The translations under genes and the position numbers were made by a program. Of a DNA stretch of 8,461 bases, positions 1 through 7,131 are shown in pieces. Where the stretch lies: assembly GCA_047632015.1 (NCBI GenBank), contig JBLIBC010000110.1, positions 1 through 8,461 on the forward strand. Direction: 5' to 3'. The stretch comes from JBLIAZ01 sp047632015 (GTDB lineage Bacteria > Bacteroidota > Bacteroidia > Flavobacteriales_C > GCA-002722245). Below the pieces are notes generated by a model. That model saw only the letters and a program-made list of their open reading frames with translations, had not been told where the DNA came from and ran no database searches. Each line of letters opens with the position of its first letter. The first letter of the stretch is position 1.

Positions 1-1
1 T

Positions 2-319
2 ATTAGTGACTTGGAATGGAAAAAAACCTTTGTTACACGTTCCAAAAAATTTGATACTCCGGTAATTCCAGTATTTGTAGACGGAGCATTAAGCAAGCGT
101 TTTTACCGTTTGGCAAAAATCAGGACCTTTTTTGGCATCAAAGCTAACATTGAAATGCTATATTTAGTTGACGAACAATACCGTCAAAAAAACAAAACGA
201 TAAACATTTACTTTGGTGAGGCTATTCCGCCAAGTGTTTTTGATAAGAGTAAAAAAGACAAGGAATGGGCTAACTGGGTTAAAGACATAGTATATAAGCT
301 TAAACCATCATCAAAATAG
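2..319 (+). CDS. Lysophospholipid acyltransferase family protein (partial, C-terminal end)
   Basis: The reading frame is open from the left edge of the window (I-S-D-L-E-W-K-K...) to a TAG at 317-319, so this is the last ~105 residues of a gene starting outside the window. The visible part resembles the C-terminal end of Bacteroidota 1-acylglycerol-3-phosphate-type acyltransferases: 'EWKKTF', then a strand with 'DTPVIPVFVDG', then 'FYRLAKIRTFFGIKANIEMLYL' features (about residues 39-60 of the visible part), and a closing strand with 'INIYFGEAIPPSVF'. The catalytic HX4D motif would lie upstream and cannot be seen. Family members transfer an acyl chain from acyl-ACP or acyl-CoA to a lysolipid hydroxyl at the inner membrane. 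The gene lies 38 bp upstream of a GNAT-type N-acyltransferase on the same strand. That suggests the O-acylating partner (OlsA/GlsA type) of an aminoacyl-lipid pathway. A general PlsC-like role in phospholipid synthesis cannot be excluded. The TTG at 11 is only an internal codon. Confidence 0.8.
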   Translation: MSDLEWKKTFVTRSKKFDTPVIPVFVDGALSKRFYRLAKIRTFFGIKANIEMLYLVDEQYRQKNKTINIYFGEAIPPSVFDKSKKDKEWANWVKDIVYKLKPSSK

Positions 320-357
320 TTTTTGAATAAAGCATCAAAATAAGCGCAAACTACAAC

Positions 358-1287
358 ATGGACAAAAAAATAGACCTTAGTTATATCATACCACCTGTAA
401 GTATTGAATTACTTAAAAAAGAACTTGCTGATGGCAGGTTTGTAAGGAAAACCAACAAAGCCAACAACGAAATATATATTGTAAATCACCATAATTCTCC
501 TAACGTAATGCAGGAAATTGGACGGTTACGAGAGGTAACGTTCGCAAGTGCTGGAGGAGGAACTGGTGAGCCAATCGACGTCGACGAAAACGACACTTCA
601 GAAAACTGTTACGAACAACTTATTGTTTGGGCACCTGAAGCCGAAGCAATTATTGGTGGTTATCGGTATATTGATTGTTCCAAAGTAATACATACAGACC
701 CAATGGAATTGTCCACTGCACATTACTTTAATTTTTCAGATAAGTTTAAAACCAAATTCATGCCTGAAACAATTGAATTGGGTAGGTCATGGGTACAGCC
801 TGATTTTCAGCCTTCGCATACATCAAGGGTTGGGTTGTTTTCTTTGGATAACTTATGGGATGGGCTGGGAGCTATAGTAGTTGCTAATCCGCAAATCAAG
901 CACTTTTTTGGAAAAGTCACCATGTACACCAGTTTTAATACTGAATCAAGAGATGCTATATTGTACTTTATGGAGTCGTTTTTCCCAGACAAGGACAAAA
1001 TGGTTACAGCGATTAATCCTTTGGGATTAACTACAGACACTACTGAGATAGCCGACGCTATTAAAGGCAAGGAATTTAAGGAAGCTATTAAAGAATTATC
1101 TCAATTTTGTAGAGCTCGTGACGAAAATATTCCTCCGCTGATCAACAATTACATGCAATTATCGTCAACTATGAAATCCTTTGGAACAGCTTCCAATCCT
1201 GATTTTGGAGGAGTAGAGGAGACTGGAATATTGATTACAATTGATGATATATTCGAGTCTAAGAAAGACCGACATTTGAATTACTAA
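358..1287 (+). CDS. GNAT-fold N-acyltransferase, hemolysin/OlsB-GlsB-like
   Basis: This 309-residue protein starts at ATG 358, 38 bp after the acyltransferase stop, with an A-rich leader and no clear Shine-Dalgarno. Conserved blocks typical of the 'putative hemolysin'/OlsB-like acyltransferases are visible: 'REVTFASAGGGTG' (58-70) followed by an acidic 'DVDENDT' (74-80), 'IIGGYRYID' (98-106), 'ELGRSWVQPDFQ' (140-151), and a 'GLGAIVVANP' then 'HFFGKVTMY' block (169-190). The ELGRS block is the signature shared with OlsB and acyl-homoserine-lactone synthase-type GNAT folds. In Bacteroides the homologous N-acyltransferase (GlsB) joins a 3-hydroxy fatty acid to glycine, and its neighbouring O-acyltransferase (GlsA) adds the second chain. 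The same gene pairing here makes glycine-, ornithine- or similar aminoacyl-lipid synthesis the best guess. The amino acid used cannot be told from sequence. No membrane segment is obvious. The ~120 C-terminal residues beyond the GNAT core are typical for this subfamily. Confidence 0.82.
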   Translation: MDKKIDLSYIIPPVSIELLKKELADGRFVRKTNKANNEIYIVNHHNSPNVMQEIGRLREVTFASAGGGTGEPIDVDENDTSENCYEQLIVWAPEAEAIIGGYRYIDCSKVIHTDPMELSTAHYFNFSDKFKTKFMPETIELGRSWVQPDFQPSHTSRVGLFSLDNLWDGLGAIVVANPQIKHFFGKVTMYTSFNTESRDAILYFMESFFPDKDKMVTAINPLGLTTDTTEIADAIKGKEFKEAIKELSQFCRARDENIPPLINNYMQLSSTMKSFGTASNPDFGGVEETGILITIDDIFESKKDRHLNY

Positions 1288-1299
1288 ACTGAATTCAAA
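1275..1299 (+). repeat. 8-bp inverted repeat overlapping the stop codon of the N-acyltransferase gene
   Basis: TTTGAATT (1275-1282) and AATTCAAA (1292-1299) are exact reverse complements separated by 9 nt that include the TAA stop (1285-1287). The RNA could form an 8-bp AU-rich hairpin. No T-run follows on either strand, so it is not a classical terminator by itself. It may act as a 3'-end stabilising stem, or it may be chance in AT-rich DNA. Confidence 0.35.
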
Positions 1300-1323
1300 C
1301 ACCCAAATAATTGTATCTTCTAT

Positions 1324-1345
1324 TGAATTTCAATTCATTTTTTTT
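1324..1345 (+). terminator. Possible weak intrinsic terminator between convergent genes
   Basis: TGAAT (1324-1328) and ATTCA (1333-1337) flank a 4-nt loop and are followed at once by eight T residues (1338-1345). This is the arrangement expected of a rho-independent terminator for the plus-strand acyltransferase genes. The stem is short and AU-rich, so it would be weak. The 64-bp gap between the stop at 1287 and the convergent PutA stop at 1352 is where a terminator would be expected. On the minus strand the same stem is preceded, not followed, by the A/T run, so it does not obviously terminate putA. Confidence 0.4.
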
Positions 1346-1351
1346 CTAACC

Positions 1352-4300
1352 TTAATCTTCTCCCATCAAGTTTCCATATCGATGGAAATTGTGCGAAATA
1401 GTTTGCTCTTGTAAATAATTAAGAAGCTCTATTCTGCCCTGCTCAATTGGAGTCTTATCGTAAATGTAAACAGCTTTGTTAATCATAGCGATCCTAAATT
1501 CTGGAGAAATACTTTTTGTTAAACACCTAATCCTCGTATTCCAATTTATAACGTCAAGAAGTTTTTTCCAAGATTCAATAACATTTACTTCATCACTTGC
1601 AAAGGTGATAGAATCGTCAAGTGAATATAAAGCATATTTAATTTTTAATGTTTTACACGCTAATTTCACTATGTTTAATTCCTTTTGAAGAGTATCACTT
1701 GAGACCATAACAACTACTATGTCAGGTTTTAAATAGCGAGAAATATTTTTTTGCCCCCGTATGTTTGAAAGGTCAATTTCTTTTTCAAATAATTGTGATT
1801 TCCAATGCTGAAAACTTTGCTTAGCATATGACAATGAGTCATCTGTCTCTTTTTGCATTGAGTGATTTAACAATTGTAAAAGATAGTTATTGCCTCCGGC
1901 TTTCATCCCTGGACCAAAACTGGATAGTTTCAACCCACCAAAAGCCTGCCTTTGCACAATTGCTCCTGTGGTGCCACGGTTAATGTACAAATTACCTGCT
2001 TGAATATTGTCTTTCCAGTAAGTCACCTGGTCTTCATTCAAACTTTCAATACCACTTGTTAAGCCAAAAGACACCTTGTTTGCAACACGTACAGCTTCTT
2101 TAATGTTGTCCACCTCGATGATGCTCAAGTGAGGTCCGAACAGTTCATTTTGAAAGCATGTTTCAGTAGTGGAAAGTACCTTTTTAATAAAAGGACTTAC
2201 CTCATGATTTCCTTTGATTTCACCCTTTAACAGCCAATTTTTATTTTTCAAAAGTTCCACTTTTAATTGCCCTTCGATAGGGTTTGCAAGAGGGCCTACT
2301 TTTGTGTCAAATTCCCAAGGACTCCCCACTTTTTTAGATTTAACTGCATCAATAAGTAATTGATAAAATTGCGGAGTACCAGCGCTTTTTTCAATAATTA
2401 AAAGAGAAGTAGCCGAACATTTTTGACCTGTATTGCCAAAAGCAGAGTCAACCACATTTTTTATAGCTAATTCTTTGTCCGCAAAACCAGTAACTATGGT
2501 CGCGTTTTTTCCTCCTGTTTCGGCAAATAAGTTTAAACCAGGGTTTTGATTTAGTAAAGTCCTAGCTGTTTCCGTTCCTCCTGTTAAAATAACTGATGCA
2601 AATACGCTTTTAGGAGAAAGCAAAGTTTTGATTTCACTTGAATGTGCAGGAAGAAAATGTAAAGCACTCTTTGGAACTCCTGCCTGATGTATTAAATTAA
2701 CTAAAAGGTAACTGCAAGCAACACTTCTTTTGGCTGGCTTTATTATAACCGTATTTCCAACAGCTAAGGACGCTAGTATTCCACCTGCTGGTATTGCAAT
2801 TGGAAAGTTCCATGGTGAAAGTATGAGATTTGTACCTTTAGAGGAAGAGCTTATATCCGGAATGGAGTCTATGTCAGTAATGGACTTTGCATAGTAATTT
2901 GCAAAATCAATTGCTTCCGAAATTTCGGTATCCATATCACTTATTAATTTTCCTACCTCTAACATCCCAACTCCAATTAAATCACCTCGGTTCTCCTCAA
3001 GGATTACTCCAATAGCCAATATGACTTCAGCCCGTTGCTGGACACTGTATTGGTTCCAGCTCGATTTTTTGGCGTCTTCAATAGCTAGTTGATAATCAGT
3101 TAAAGTAGCTAGCCGAATTGACCAAGGTAACCTTCCTTCCCAATTATTTGGTTCTAAAATCTCTCGATCATCATTGTTAGCATATTCAGGAAGTACAAGG
3201 GGGATTGACAAAGTATCTTTTTGCCATCGTTTTTTAATTGAATGCGCCCATACCCTGTTTGATTCAATTGTCCAATCTGTATCAGGGCTGTTTTTAAATG
3301 TGTGACTTTTGTTTTTTAACGGTGGGGCTAACCTGTCTTGAATTTTATTTGATTCAAACTTCATTTCAAAAACATGGTTAAAACTCGTTTCAAAAGCTTT
3401 TTGTAAGCTTATCCAACTTTTATCGCCAAAGGACATTCCTACAGATTCCCTAAGGAAATTACCTTTTGCTGTGGCTTCGTCCAATCTCCGTACTAAATAA
3501 GCAATGCCACTTAAGAATTGATTTTCCTTAATTACTGGTGTATAAAGTAATATGTTTAGCTCCAATTTTTGAAGCGAAGGAATTAAGTTTTCAGCAAGAC
3601 CTTCAAGCATTTCAATGTCAACGTATTCGCGCAAGCCGTGTTCTTCAATTAAACAAATTGCAAAACTCATGTCGAAAATATTGTGAGTTGCAACCCCTAA
3701 ATGCAAACCTTGACAGCTTTCGTATGTTAAAGACTGAAACAACATGGCTTTAAACTGAGCGTCTGCATGCATTTTTTTATGGTGAGGAGCTAAAGGCCAA
3801 CCTGTTAAAGATGACTCGTGTTTTTCCATTTCTAAATTGGCACCTTTCACAATCCTGACCTTAATCGCAGCTCCACCTTTTTTTACTTTTTCAAGTGACC
3901 ACTTTTGCAAACGAATTAAGTAATGATACGAATCAGGAACATAGGCTTGTAATACAATTCCTGCATAAAGGTTTCCGTACCTTTTTTCAGAAAGCAAGGA
4001 CTGGAATAGATCAACCGTTAAACTTAAATCACGGTATTCTTCCATGTCTAAATTGATGAATGTTTTCTTTCCAGTAGAGGTAGCTACCCTTATGGATTCA
4101 TCATAAAGGATACTCAGTTTTTTCTTTAAAACGTTTAAAGTTTCATCGTAAGCTAAACTAGATATTTGAGAATAAATGGTTGAAATTTTCACCGAAATGT
4201 AATCAATATCAGGTTGATTAATAAGGGCTTTGTAAGCCTTTATTCGCTCGTCTGCTTCTTGCTCACCTAATAAAGATTCACCTATCAAATTGATGTTTTG

Positions 4301-4738
4301 CTTAATCCGATTCTGTTTTCTCTTTTTTGCATGATCTGCAAACTTGGAACTTTCAAAATCAAAGATCACGTCTCTAGTTGTTCCCTTTATCTGCTTTACC
4401 ATCATTGGGATGCTAATTGATGGAAGGTGTTTGCCTGCGAATTTGTAGATCCCTAAAAAAAACCTTTCTAAAGGGCTAAACAGCACTACATGACCTGGAT
4501 ATTTTTTAAGTAAAAACTGAACATGCCGGTTAATAGCTTTTGATTTGGAAGACCTTAATGAGCTGTCTAAAAGTTTTATCAAAAAAAACTTGATTTTTGA
4601 ACCACTGAGCATGGGTTTCAAACGAGTTAAAAATGCGGGACTCTCCTTTTTTTTCGATTTAGAAAATAAGGTTTTAGATTTTTCTAACACCAACTTTGAG
4701 AATTCATCTCTTTCTATATTAGACTTGAGCTCGCTCAT
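1352..4738 (-). CDS. putA: Bifunctional proline dehydrogenase / L-glutamate gamma-semialdehyde dehydrogenase (PutA, long form)
   Basis: This protein oxidises proline to P5C (FAD-dependent) and then glutamate semialdehyde to glutamate (NAD-dependent). The numbering below counts a preceding TTG as residue 1; the ATG at 4738 is residue 2 and is the start chosen, giving 1128 residues. An N-terminal helical arm (to ~140) leads into the PRODH barrel (~145-460), with 'SVKIS' (183-187), 'DMEEYRDLS' (232-240), 'LQAYVPDS' (264-271), 'RIVKGANLEME' (296-306) and the substrate-binding 'YLVRRLDEA' (415-423). The aldehyde dehydrogenase domain (~530-960) has 'SPWNFP' (642-647), the general-base Glu741 in 'AETGG', and the nucleophile Cys775 in 'TGQKCSA'. 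About 170 further residues ending in 'HRYGN' (1120-1124) match the extra C-terminal ALDH-superfamily domain of long PutAs, which helps close the substrate-channelling tunnel. There is no N-terminal ribbon-helix-helix domain, so it should not repress its own gene. It is the second gene after arginase, 3 nt downstream, and is probably translationally coupled. Confidence 0.95.
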   Translation of the reverse strand: MSELKSNIERDEFSKLVLEKSKTLFSKSKKKESPAFLTRLKPMLSGSKIKFFLIKLLDSSLRSSKSKAINRHVQFLLKKYPGHVVLFSPLERFFLGIYKFAGKHLPSISIPMMVKQIKGTTRDVIFDFESSKFADHAKKRKQNRIKQNINLIGESLLGEQEADERIKAYKALINQPDIDYISVKISTIYSQISSLAYDETLNVLKKKLSILYDESIRVATSTGKKTFINLDMEEYRDLSLTVDLFQSLLSEKRYGNLYAGIVLQAYVPDSYHYLIRLQKWSLEKVKKGGAAIKVRIVKGANLEMEKHESSLTGWPLAPHHKKMHADAQFKAMLFQSLTYESCQGLHLGVATHNIFDMSFAICLIEEHGLREYVDIEMLEGLAENLIPSLQKLELNILLYTPVIKENQFLSGIAYLVRRLDEATAKGNFLRESVGMSFGDKSWISLQKAFETSFNHVFEMKFESNKIQDRLAPPLKNKSHTFKNSPDTDWTIESNRVWAHSIKKRWQKDTLSIPLVLPEYANNDDREILEPNNWEGRLPWSIRLATLTDYQLAIEDAKKSSWNQYSVQQRAEVILAIGVILEENRGDLIGVGMLEVGKLISDMDTEISEAIDFANYYAKSITDIDSIPDISSSSKGTNLILSPWNFPIAIPAGGILASLAVGNTVIIKPAKRSVACSYLLVNLIHQAGVPKSALHFLPAHSSEIKTLLSPKSVFASVILTGGTETARTLLNQNPGLNLFAETGGKNATIVTGFADKELAIKNVVDSAFGNTGQKCSATSLLIIEKSAGTPQFYQLLIDAVKSKKVGSPWEFDTKVGPLANPIEGQLKVELLKNKNWLLKGEIKGNHEVSPFIKKVLSTTETCFQNELFGPHLSIIEVDNIKEAVRVANKVSFGLTSGIESLNEDQVTYWKDNIQAGNLYINRGTTGAIVQRQAFGGLKLSSFGPGMKAGGNNYLLQLLNHSMQKETDDSLSYAKQSFQHWKSQLFEKEIDLSNIRGQKNISRYLKPDIVVVMVSSDTLQKELNIVKLACKTLKIKYALYSLDDSITFASDEVNVIESWKKLLDVINWNTRIRCLTKSISPEFRIAMINKAVYIYDKTPIEQGRIELLNYLQEQTISHNFHRYGNLMGED

Positions 4739-4741
4739 CAA

Positions 4742-5638
4742 TTATATGATTGTGGATCCAAAAAGTGAGGCGATTAGGTTTGTCATGAGTTCAGCCGATT
4801 TTCCTTGTATGTCTCTCATTGGATTAAGTTCAACAAAATCACACGCTCTTACTTTTGTTGTTTCATGCAGTAGCTCGAGTAACAAATGGGCTTCTCTTGA
4901 GGTTAAGCCTCCATCAATTGGAGTGCTTACACCTGGGGCGTGTATAGGGTCCATGACATCTAAATCAAAAGATACATGTAGATGGTCTAACTTGCTAACT
5001 AATTGACTATTGACTTCACTAAAGACTCCTTGTATTCCCAGTTCGTCAACATCTCTCATTGTATAATACATTACTTTGCTTTCTTTCAATAACTTCCTTT
5101 CTGTTTCATCCACATCTCTTAAGCCAATTAAAACAATGTTTTCGGGCACTAGTTTAGTTTTCACCAAAGCAACGAGTGTTTTGAATCCATCATGTAAAAG
5201 TGTAGATAAAGGCATGCCGTGAATATTATTGGTCAAAGAGCTTTCAGGATTGTTCATGTCTGCATGGGTATCAATCCATATCAATCCTAAGTTTTTGTAT
5301 TGATTTGCTGATGCAGCCACGGTTCCAATAGCGATGCTATGATCACCACCAATGGTTAACGGGATGTTATTTAATTTAAAAGCATCGGAACAATGATTGA
5401 TAATGCTCTTGTTGATAGTTACTATTTCTTTCAAATAATTTTCTACTCCATCTTTTCCAAATTTTCTAATAGCAGTAGTGATATTACCTTTGTCAGCAAC
5501 AGTATATCCTAATTTTTCAAGTTTCCTGTGAAGTCCGGAAATTCTTATTGCATCAGGACCCATCCTTGAACCAGCTTGGTTTGCTCCCAAGTCGCTTGCA
5601 ACACCTAAAATTGATATTTCGTTTTTGATTTTAAACAT
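4742..5638 (-). CDS. rocF: Arginase
   Basis: Arginase hydrolyses L-arginine to L-ornithine and urea in the cytoplasm with a two-manganese centre. From the ATG at 5638 the protein has 298 residues, the usual family length. All metal-binding motifs are present: 'GGDHS' (His100), 'DTHAD' (Asp123, His125, Asp127) and 'SFDLDVMDP' (Asp225, Asp227). The stretch 'NNPESSLTNNIHGMP' (129-143) is the arginase-type substrate loop rather than the agmatinase or formiminoglutamase form, and 'VELNP' (269-273) carries the conserved Glu. 'GPDAIR' (27-32) is the usual N-terminal signature. The frame extends ten codons upstream to a TTG at 5668, but the ATG places the first strand 'ISILGV' as in homologues, so it is preferred. 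The gene ends with TAA, followed immediately by TTG-ATG of putA in the same frame. Ornithine made here is the substrate of the divergent aminotransferase gene, and PutA completes the route to glutamate. Confidence 0.93.
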   Translation of the reverse strand: MFKIKNEISILGVASDLGANQAGSRMGPDAIRISGLHRKLEKLGYTVADKGNITTAIRKFGKDGVENYLKEIVTINKSIINHCSDAFKLNNIPLTIGGDHSIAIGTVAASANQYKNLGLIWIDTHADMNNPESSLTNNIHGMPLSTLLHDGFKTLVALVKTKLVPENIVLIGLRDVDETERKLLKESKVMYYTMRDVDELGIQGVFSEVNSQLVSKLDHLHVSFDLDVMDPIHAPGVSTPIDGGLTSREAHLLLELLHETTKVRACDFVELNPMRDIQGKSAELMTNLIASLFGSTII

Positions 5639-5672
5639 GCATGTACAGTGTAGGTTATACTTAATCAACGGA

Positions 5673-5680
5673 TATATTTG
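5673..5680 (+). promoter_or_regulatory. Candidate Bacteroidota -7 promoter element for ornithine aminotransferase
   Basis: TATATTTG matches the Bacteroidota sigma-A -7 consensus TAnnTTTG exactly. It points toward the aminotransferase gene and would give a 5' leader of about 150 nt. No convincing -33 TTTG is seen at the expected distance upstream. A second, E. coli-like candidate lies nearer the gene: TGAACA at 5781-5786 and TATAAT at 5805-5810 with an 18-bp spacer. In AT-rich DNA either can occur by chance. Confidence 0.25.
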
Positions 5681-5767
5681 TAAAATAGTTACATCTTGCG
5701 TAAATGAATTAAGCGTATCGATCTAATTAACTTGAGTGTGCTGTGGAATAATTCTATGAGATTATCA

Positions 5768-5781
5768 AGTCTAAGTAGACT
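5768..5781. promoter_or_regulatory. Inverted repeat in divergent promoter region, possible operator
   Basis: AGTCTA and TAGACT are perfect 6-bp arms around a 2-bp centre (AG), a 14-bp dyad. It lies in the 199-bp region between the divergent arginase-putA and aminotransferase genes, 56 bp before the aminotransferase ATG. A dimeric regulator of arginine or proline catabolism could bind here to control one or both units, but there is no regulator gene in the window. The rest of the region shows only weak promoter-like elements and a short GAAT-A-ATTC dyad near 5746-5754. Confidence 0.3.
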
Positions 5782-5837
5782 GAACATTTAAAATTTTTGT
5801 AACTTATAATAACAAGAAAACACAATTATCAGAAGCC

Positions 5838-7037
5838 ATGAGTAGTAACAGTCAAAAGATCATCAACAAAGAAAAGCAAGTTAGTGCCAACAACTATCAT
5901 CCACTTCCTGTGGTGATTAAAAAGGGTAGGGGAGTTTGGGTTGAAGACGTGGAGGGAAAAAAATATTTAGACATGCTTTCAGCATATTCGGCTTTAAATC
6001 AAGGACATTGTCACCCTAAAATTGTTCAGGCAGCAAAGTCACAGTTGGATAATCTTACACTCACTTCACGAGCTTTTCATAATGATAAAATGGCGCCATA
6101 CTTGGAGAAACTATGCGCTGTAACAGGTTTTGAAAAAGCGTTGCTGATGAACAGCGGAGCCGAAGCAGTAGAGACTGCAATAAAAGCCGTAAGAAAGTGG
6201 GGGGTTGAAAACAAAGGAATAACAGATGGTGAAATCATTGTCATGGCTTCCAATTTTCATGGAAGAACAACAGCCATTATTAGCTTTAGCACAGATGAAA
6301 TAAGCCGCGATGGATATGGTCCATTTATTAGTGGTTTCAAAACTGTTGAATACGGAAACATAAATGCTTTAAAATCGGCAATGACAAAACAAACCATTGC
6401 AGTTTTGATGGAGCCAATTCAAGGTGAGGCGGGAGTGATGATACCACCCGAAGGGTATTTGGAATCCTGTGCTAAAACATGTGCGGAACATGAAGTTTTA
6501 TTAATTATTGATGAGATTCAAACAGGGCTAGGGAGAACAGGCGCAATGTTTTGTTACGAGCATGCTAATATTAAACCCGATATTGTGATTATAGGTAAAG
6601 CCTTAGGCGGTGGAGTTTATCCAGTTTCTGGAATTTTAGCAAGTAGTAAAATTATGGATGTTGCATTTACACCAGGTAGTCATGGTTCTACTTTTGGAGG
6701 TAATCCATTAGCATGCGTTGTAGCATCGGCGGCTTTGGATGTTATTATTGATGAGAAGCTAATTGAAAAATCTAAACAATTAGGTGATTACTTTAAAAAT
6801 GAGCTCTGCACGATTCAAAGCGCAGAGATAAAGGAGGTTAGGGGAAAAGGGCTTATGATAGCAATAGAGCTTGCAAAAAAGGCGAAAGGTGCTCGGTACT
6901 ATACGGAGCAAATGTTAGAGAAAGGTATTCTAGCAAAGGGTACGCATGATACGATAATCAGATTTTCACCTCCATTAATTATTGAAAAAGCCGAAATTGA
7001 TTGGGCTGTTAAAATCATTAAAACAGTTTTCTCTTGA
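5838..7037 (+). CDS. rocD: Ornithine aminotransferase (ornithine--oxo-acid transaminase)
   Basis: This is a PLP enzyme that moves the delta-amino group of ornithine to 2-oxoglutarate, giving glutamate-5-semialdehyde and glutamate. It has 399 residues, normal for a class-III aminotransferase. The N-terminal 'NYHPLPV' (19-25) and 'SAYSALNQGHCHP' (48-60) are close to the ornithine-aminotransferase signature, including a Tyr (50) matching the ornithine-selecting tyrosine of that family. This separates it from acetylornithine or GABA transaminases. PLP-site features are 'NSGAEA' (105-110), 'FHGRT' (140-144), Asp225 in 'LLIIDEIQTGLG', the Schiff-base Lys254 in 'IIGKALGGG', and 'GSTFGGNP' (283-290). 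It is transcribed away from arginase-putA; its substrate comes from arginase and its product goes to the dehydrogenase half of PutA. The ATG at 5838 follows an A-rich leader with no well-placed Shine-Dalgarno. Confidence 0.95.
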   Translation: MSSNSQKIINKEKQVSANNYHPLPVVIKKGRGVWVEDVEGKKYLDMLSAYSALNQGHCHPKIVQAAKSQLDNLTLTSRAFHNDKMAPYLEKLCAVTGFEKALLMNSGAEAVETAIKAVRKWGVENKGITDGEIIVMASNFHGRTTAIISFSTDEISRDGYGPFISGFKTVEYGNINALKSAMTKQTIAVLMEPIQGEAGVMIPPEGYLESCAKTCAEHEVLLIIDEIQTGLGRTGAMFCYEHANIKPDIVIIGKALGGGVYPVSGILASSKIMDVAFTPGSHGSTFGGNPLACVVASAALDVIIDEKLIEKSKQLGDYFKNELCTIQSAEIKEVRGKGLMIAIELAKKAKGARYYTEQMLEKGILAKGTHDTIIRFSPPLIIEKAEIDWAVKIIKTVFS

Positions 7038-7082
7038 TATAATATTTGCAATTAAGCTTGTATTCAACGATTAAAATCCGTT

Positions 7083-7100
7083 TATTTGTTGCAACAAATA
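7083..7100. promoter_or_regulatory. Perfect 18-bp palindrome upstream of the pirin gene, candidate operator
   Basis: TATTTGTTGCAACAAATA is identical to its own reverse complement, with no spacer. It ends 31 bp before the pirin ATG in a 94-bp intergenic region. A continuous palindrome of this length fits a homodimeric repressor or activator site. It would not make a good RNA hairpin because there is no loop, although the RNA could close with four unpaired central bases. It contains TTTG, which could double as a -33 element. Confidence 0.45.
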
Positions 7101-7104
7101 TTGT

Positions 7105-7118
7105 GTTATTAAAATAAC
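7105..7118. promoter_or_regulatory. Second short dyad upstream of the pirin gene
   Basis: GTTATT and AATAAC are perfect 6-bp arms around AA, starting 4 bp after the 18-bp palindrome and ending 13 bp before the pirin ATG. It could be a second regulator half-site or a leader stem that affects translation. Its AT-only core makes chance occurrence plausible. Confidence 0.25.
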
Positions 7119-7131
7119 TTAGATAGCAATT

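Noticed and set aside
807..1070. 87-residue minus-strand open frame inside the N-acyltransferase gene
   Set aside because: It is antisense to the conserved ELGRS and GLGAIVV blocks and has no motif of its own.
4739..4741. TTG as the PutA start codon
   Set aside because: An ATG follows at once in frame and is the more likely initiator; the difference is one residue.
4545..5006. 153-residue plus-strand open frame across the PutA/arginase junction
   Set aside because: It lies antisense to two well-supported enzymes, has low-complexity composition and no recognisable motif; it is a shadow frame.
5639..5668. Upstream TTG start adding ten residues to arginase
   Set aside because: The added residues do not resemble arginase N-termini, while the ATG at 5638 places the first conserved strand properly.
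5681..5688. Minus-strand promoter for arginase near TATTTTAC
   Set aside because: It matches only part of the Bacteroidota -7 consensus and no -33 element is seen; too weak to annotate.
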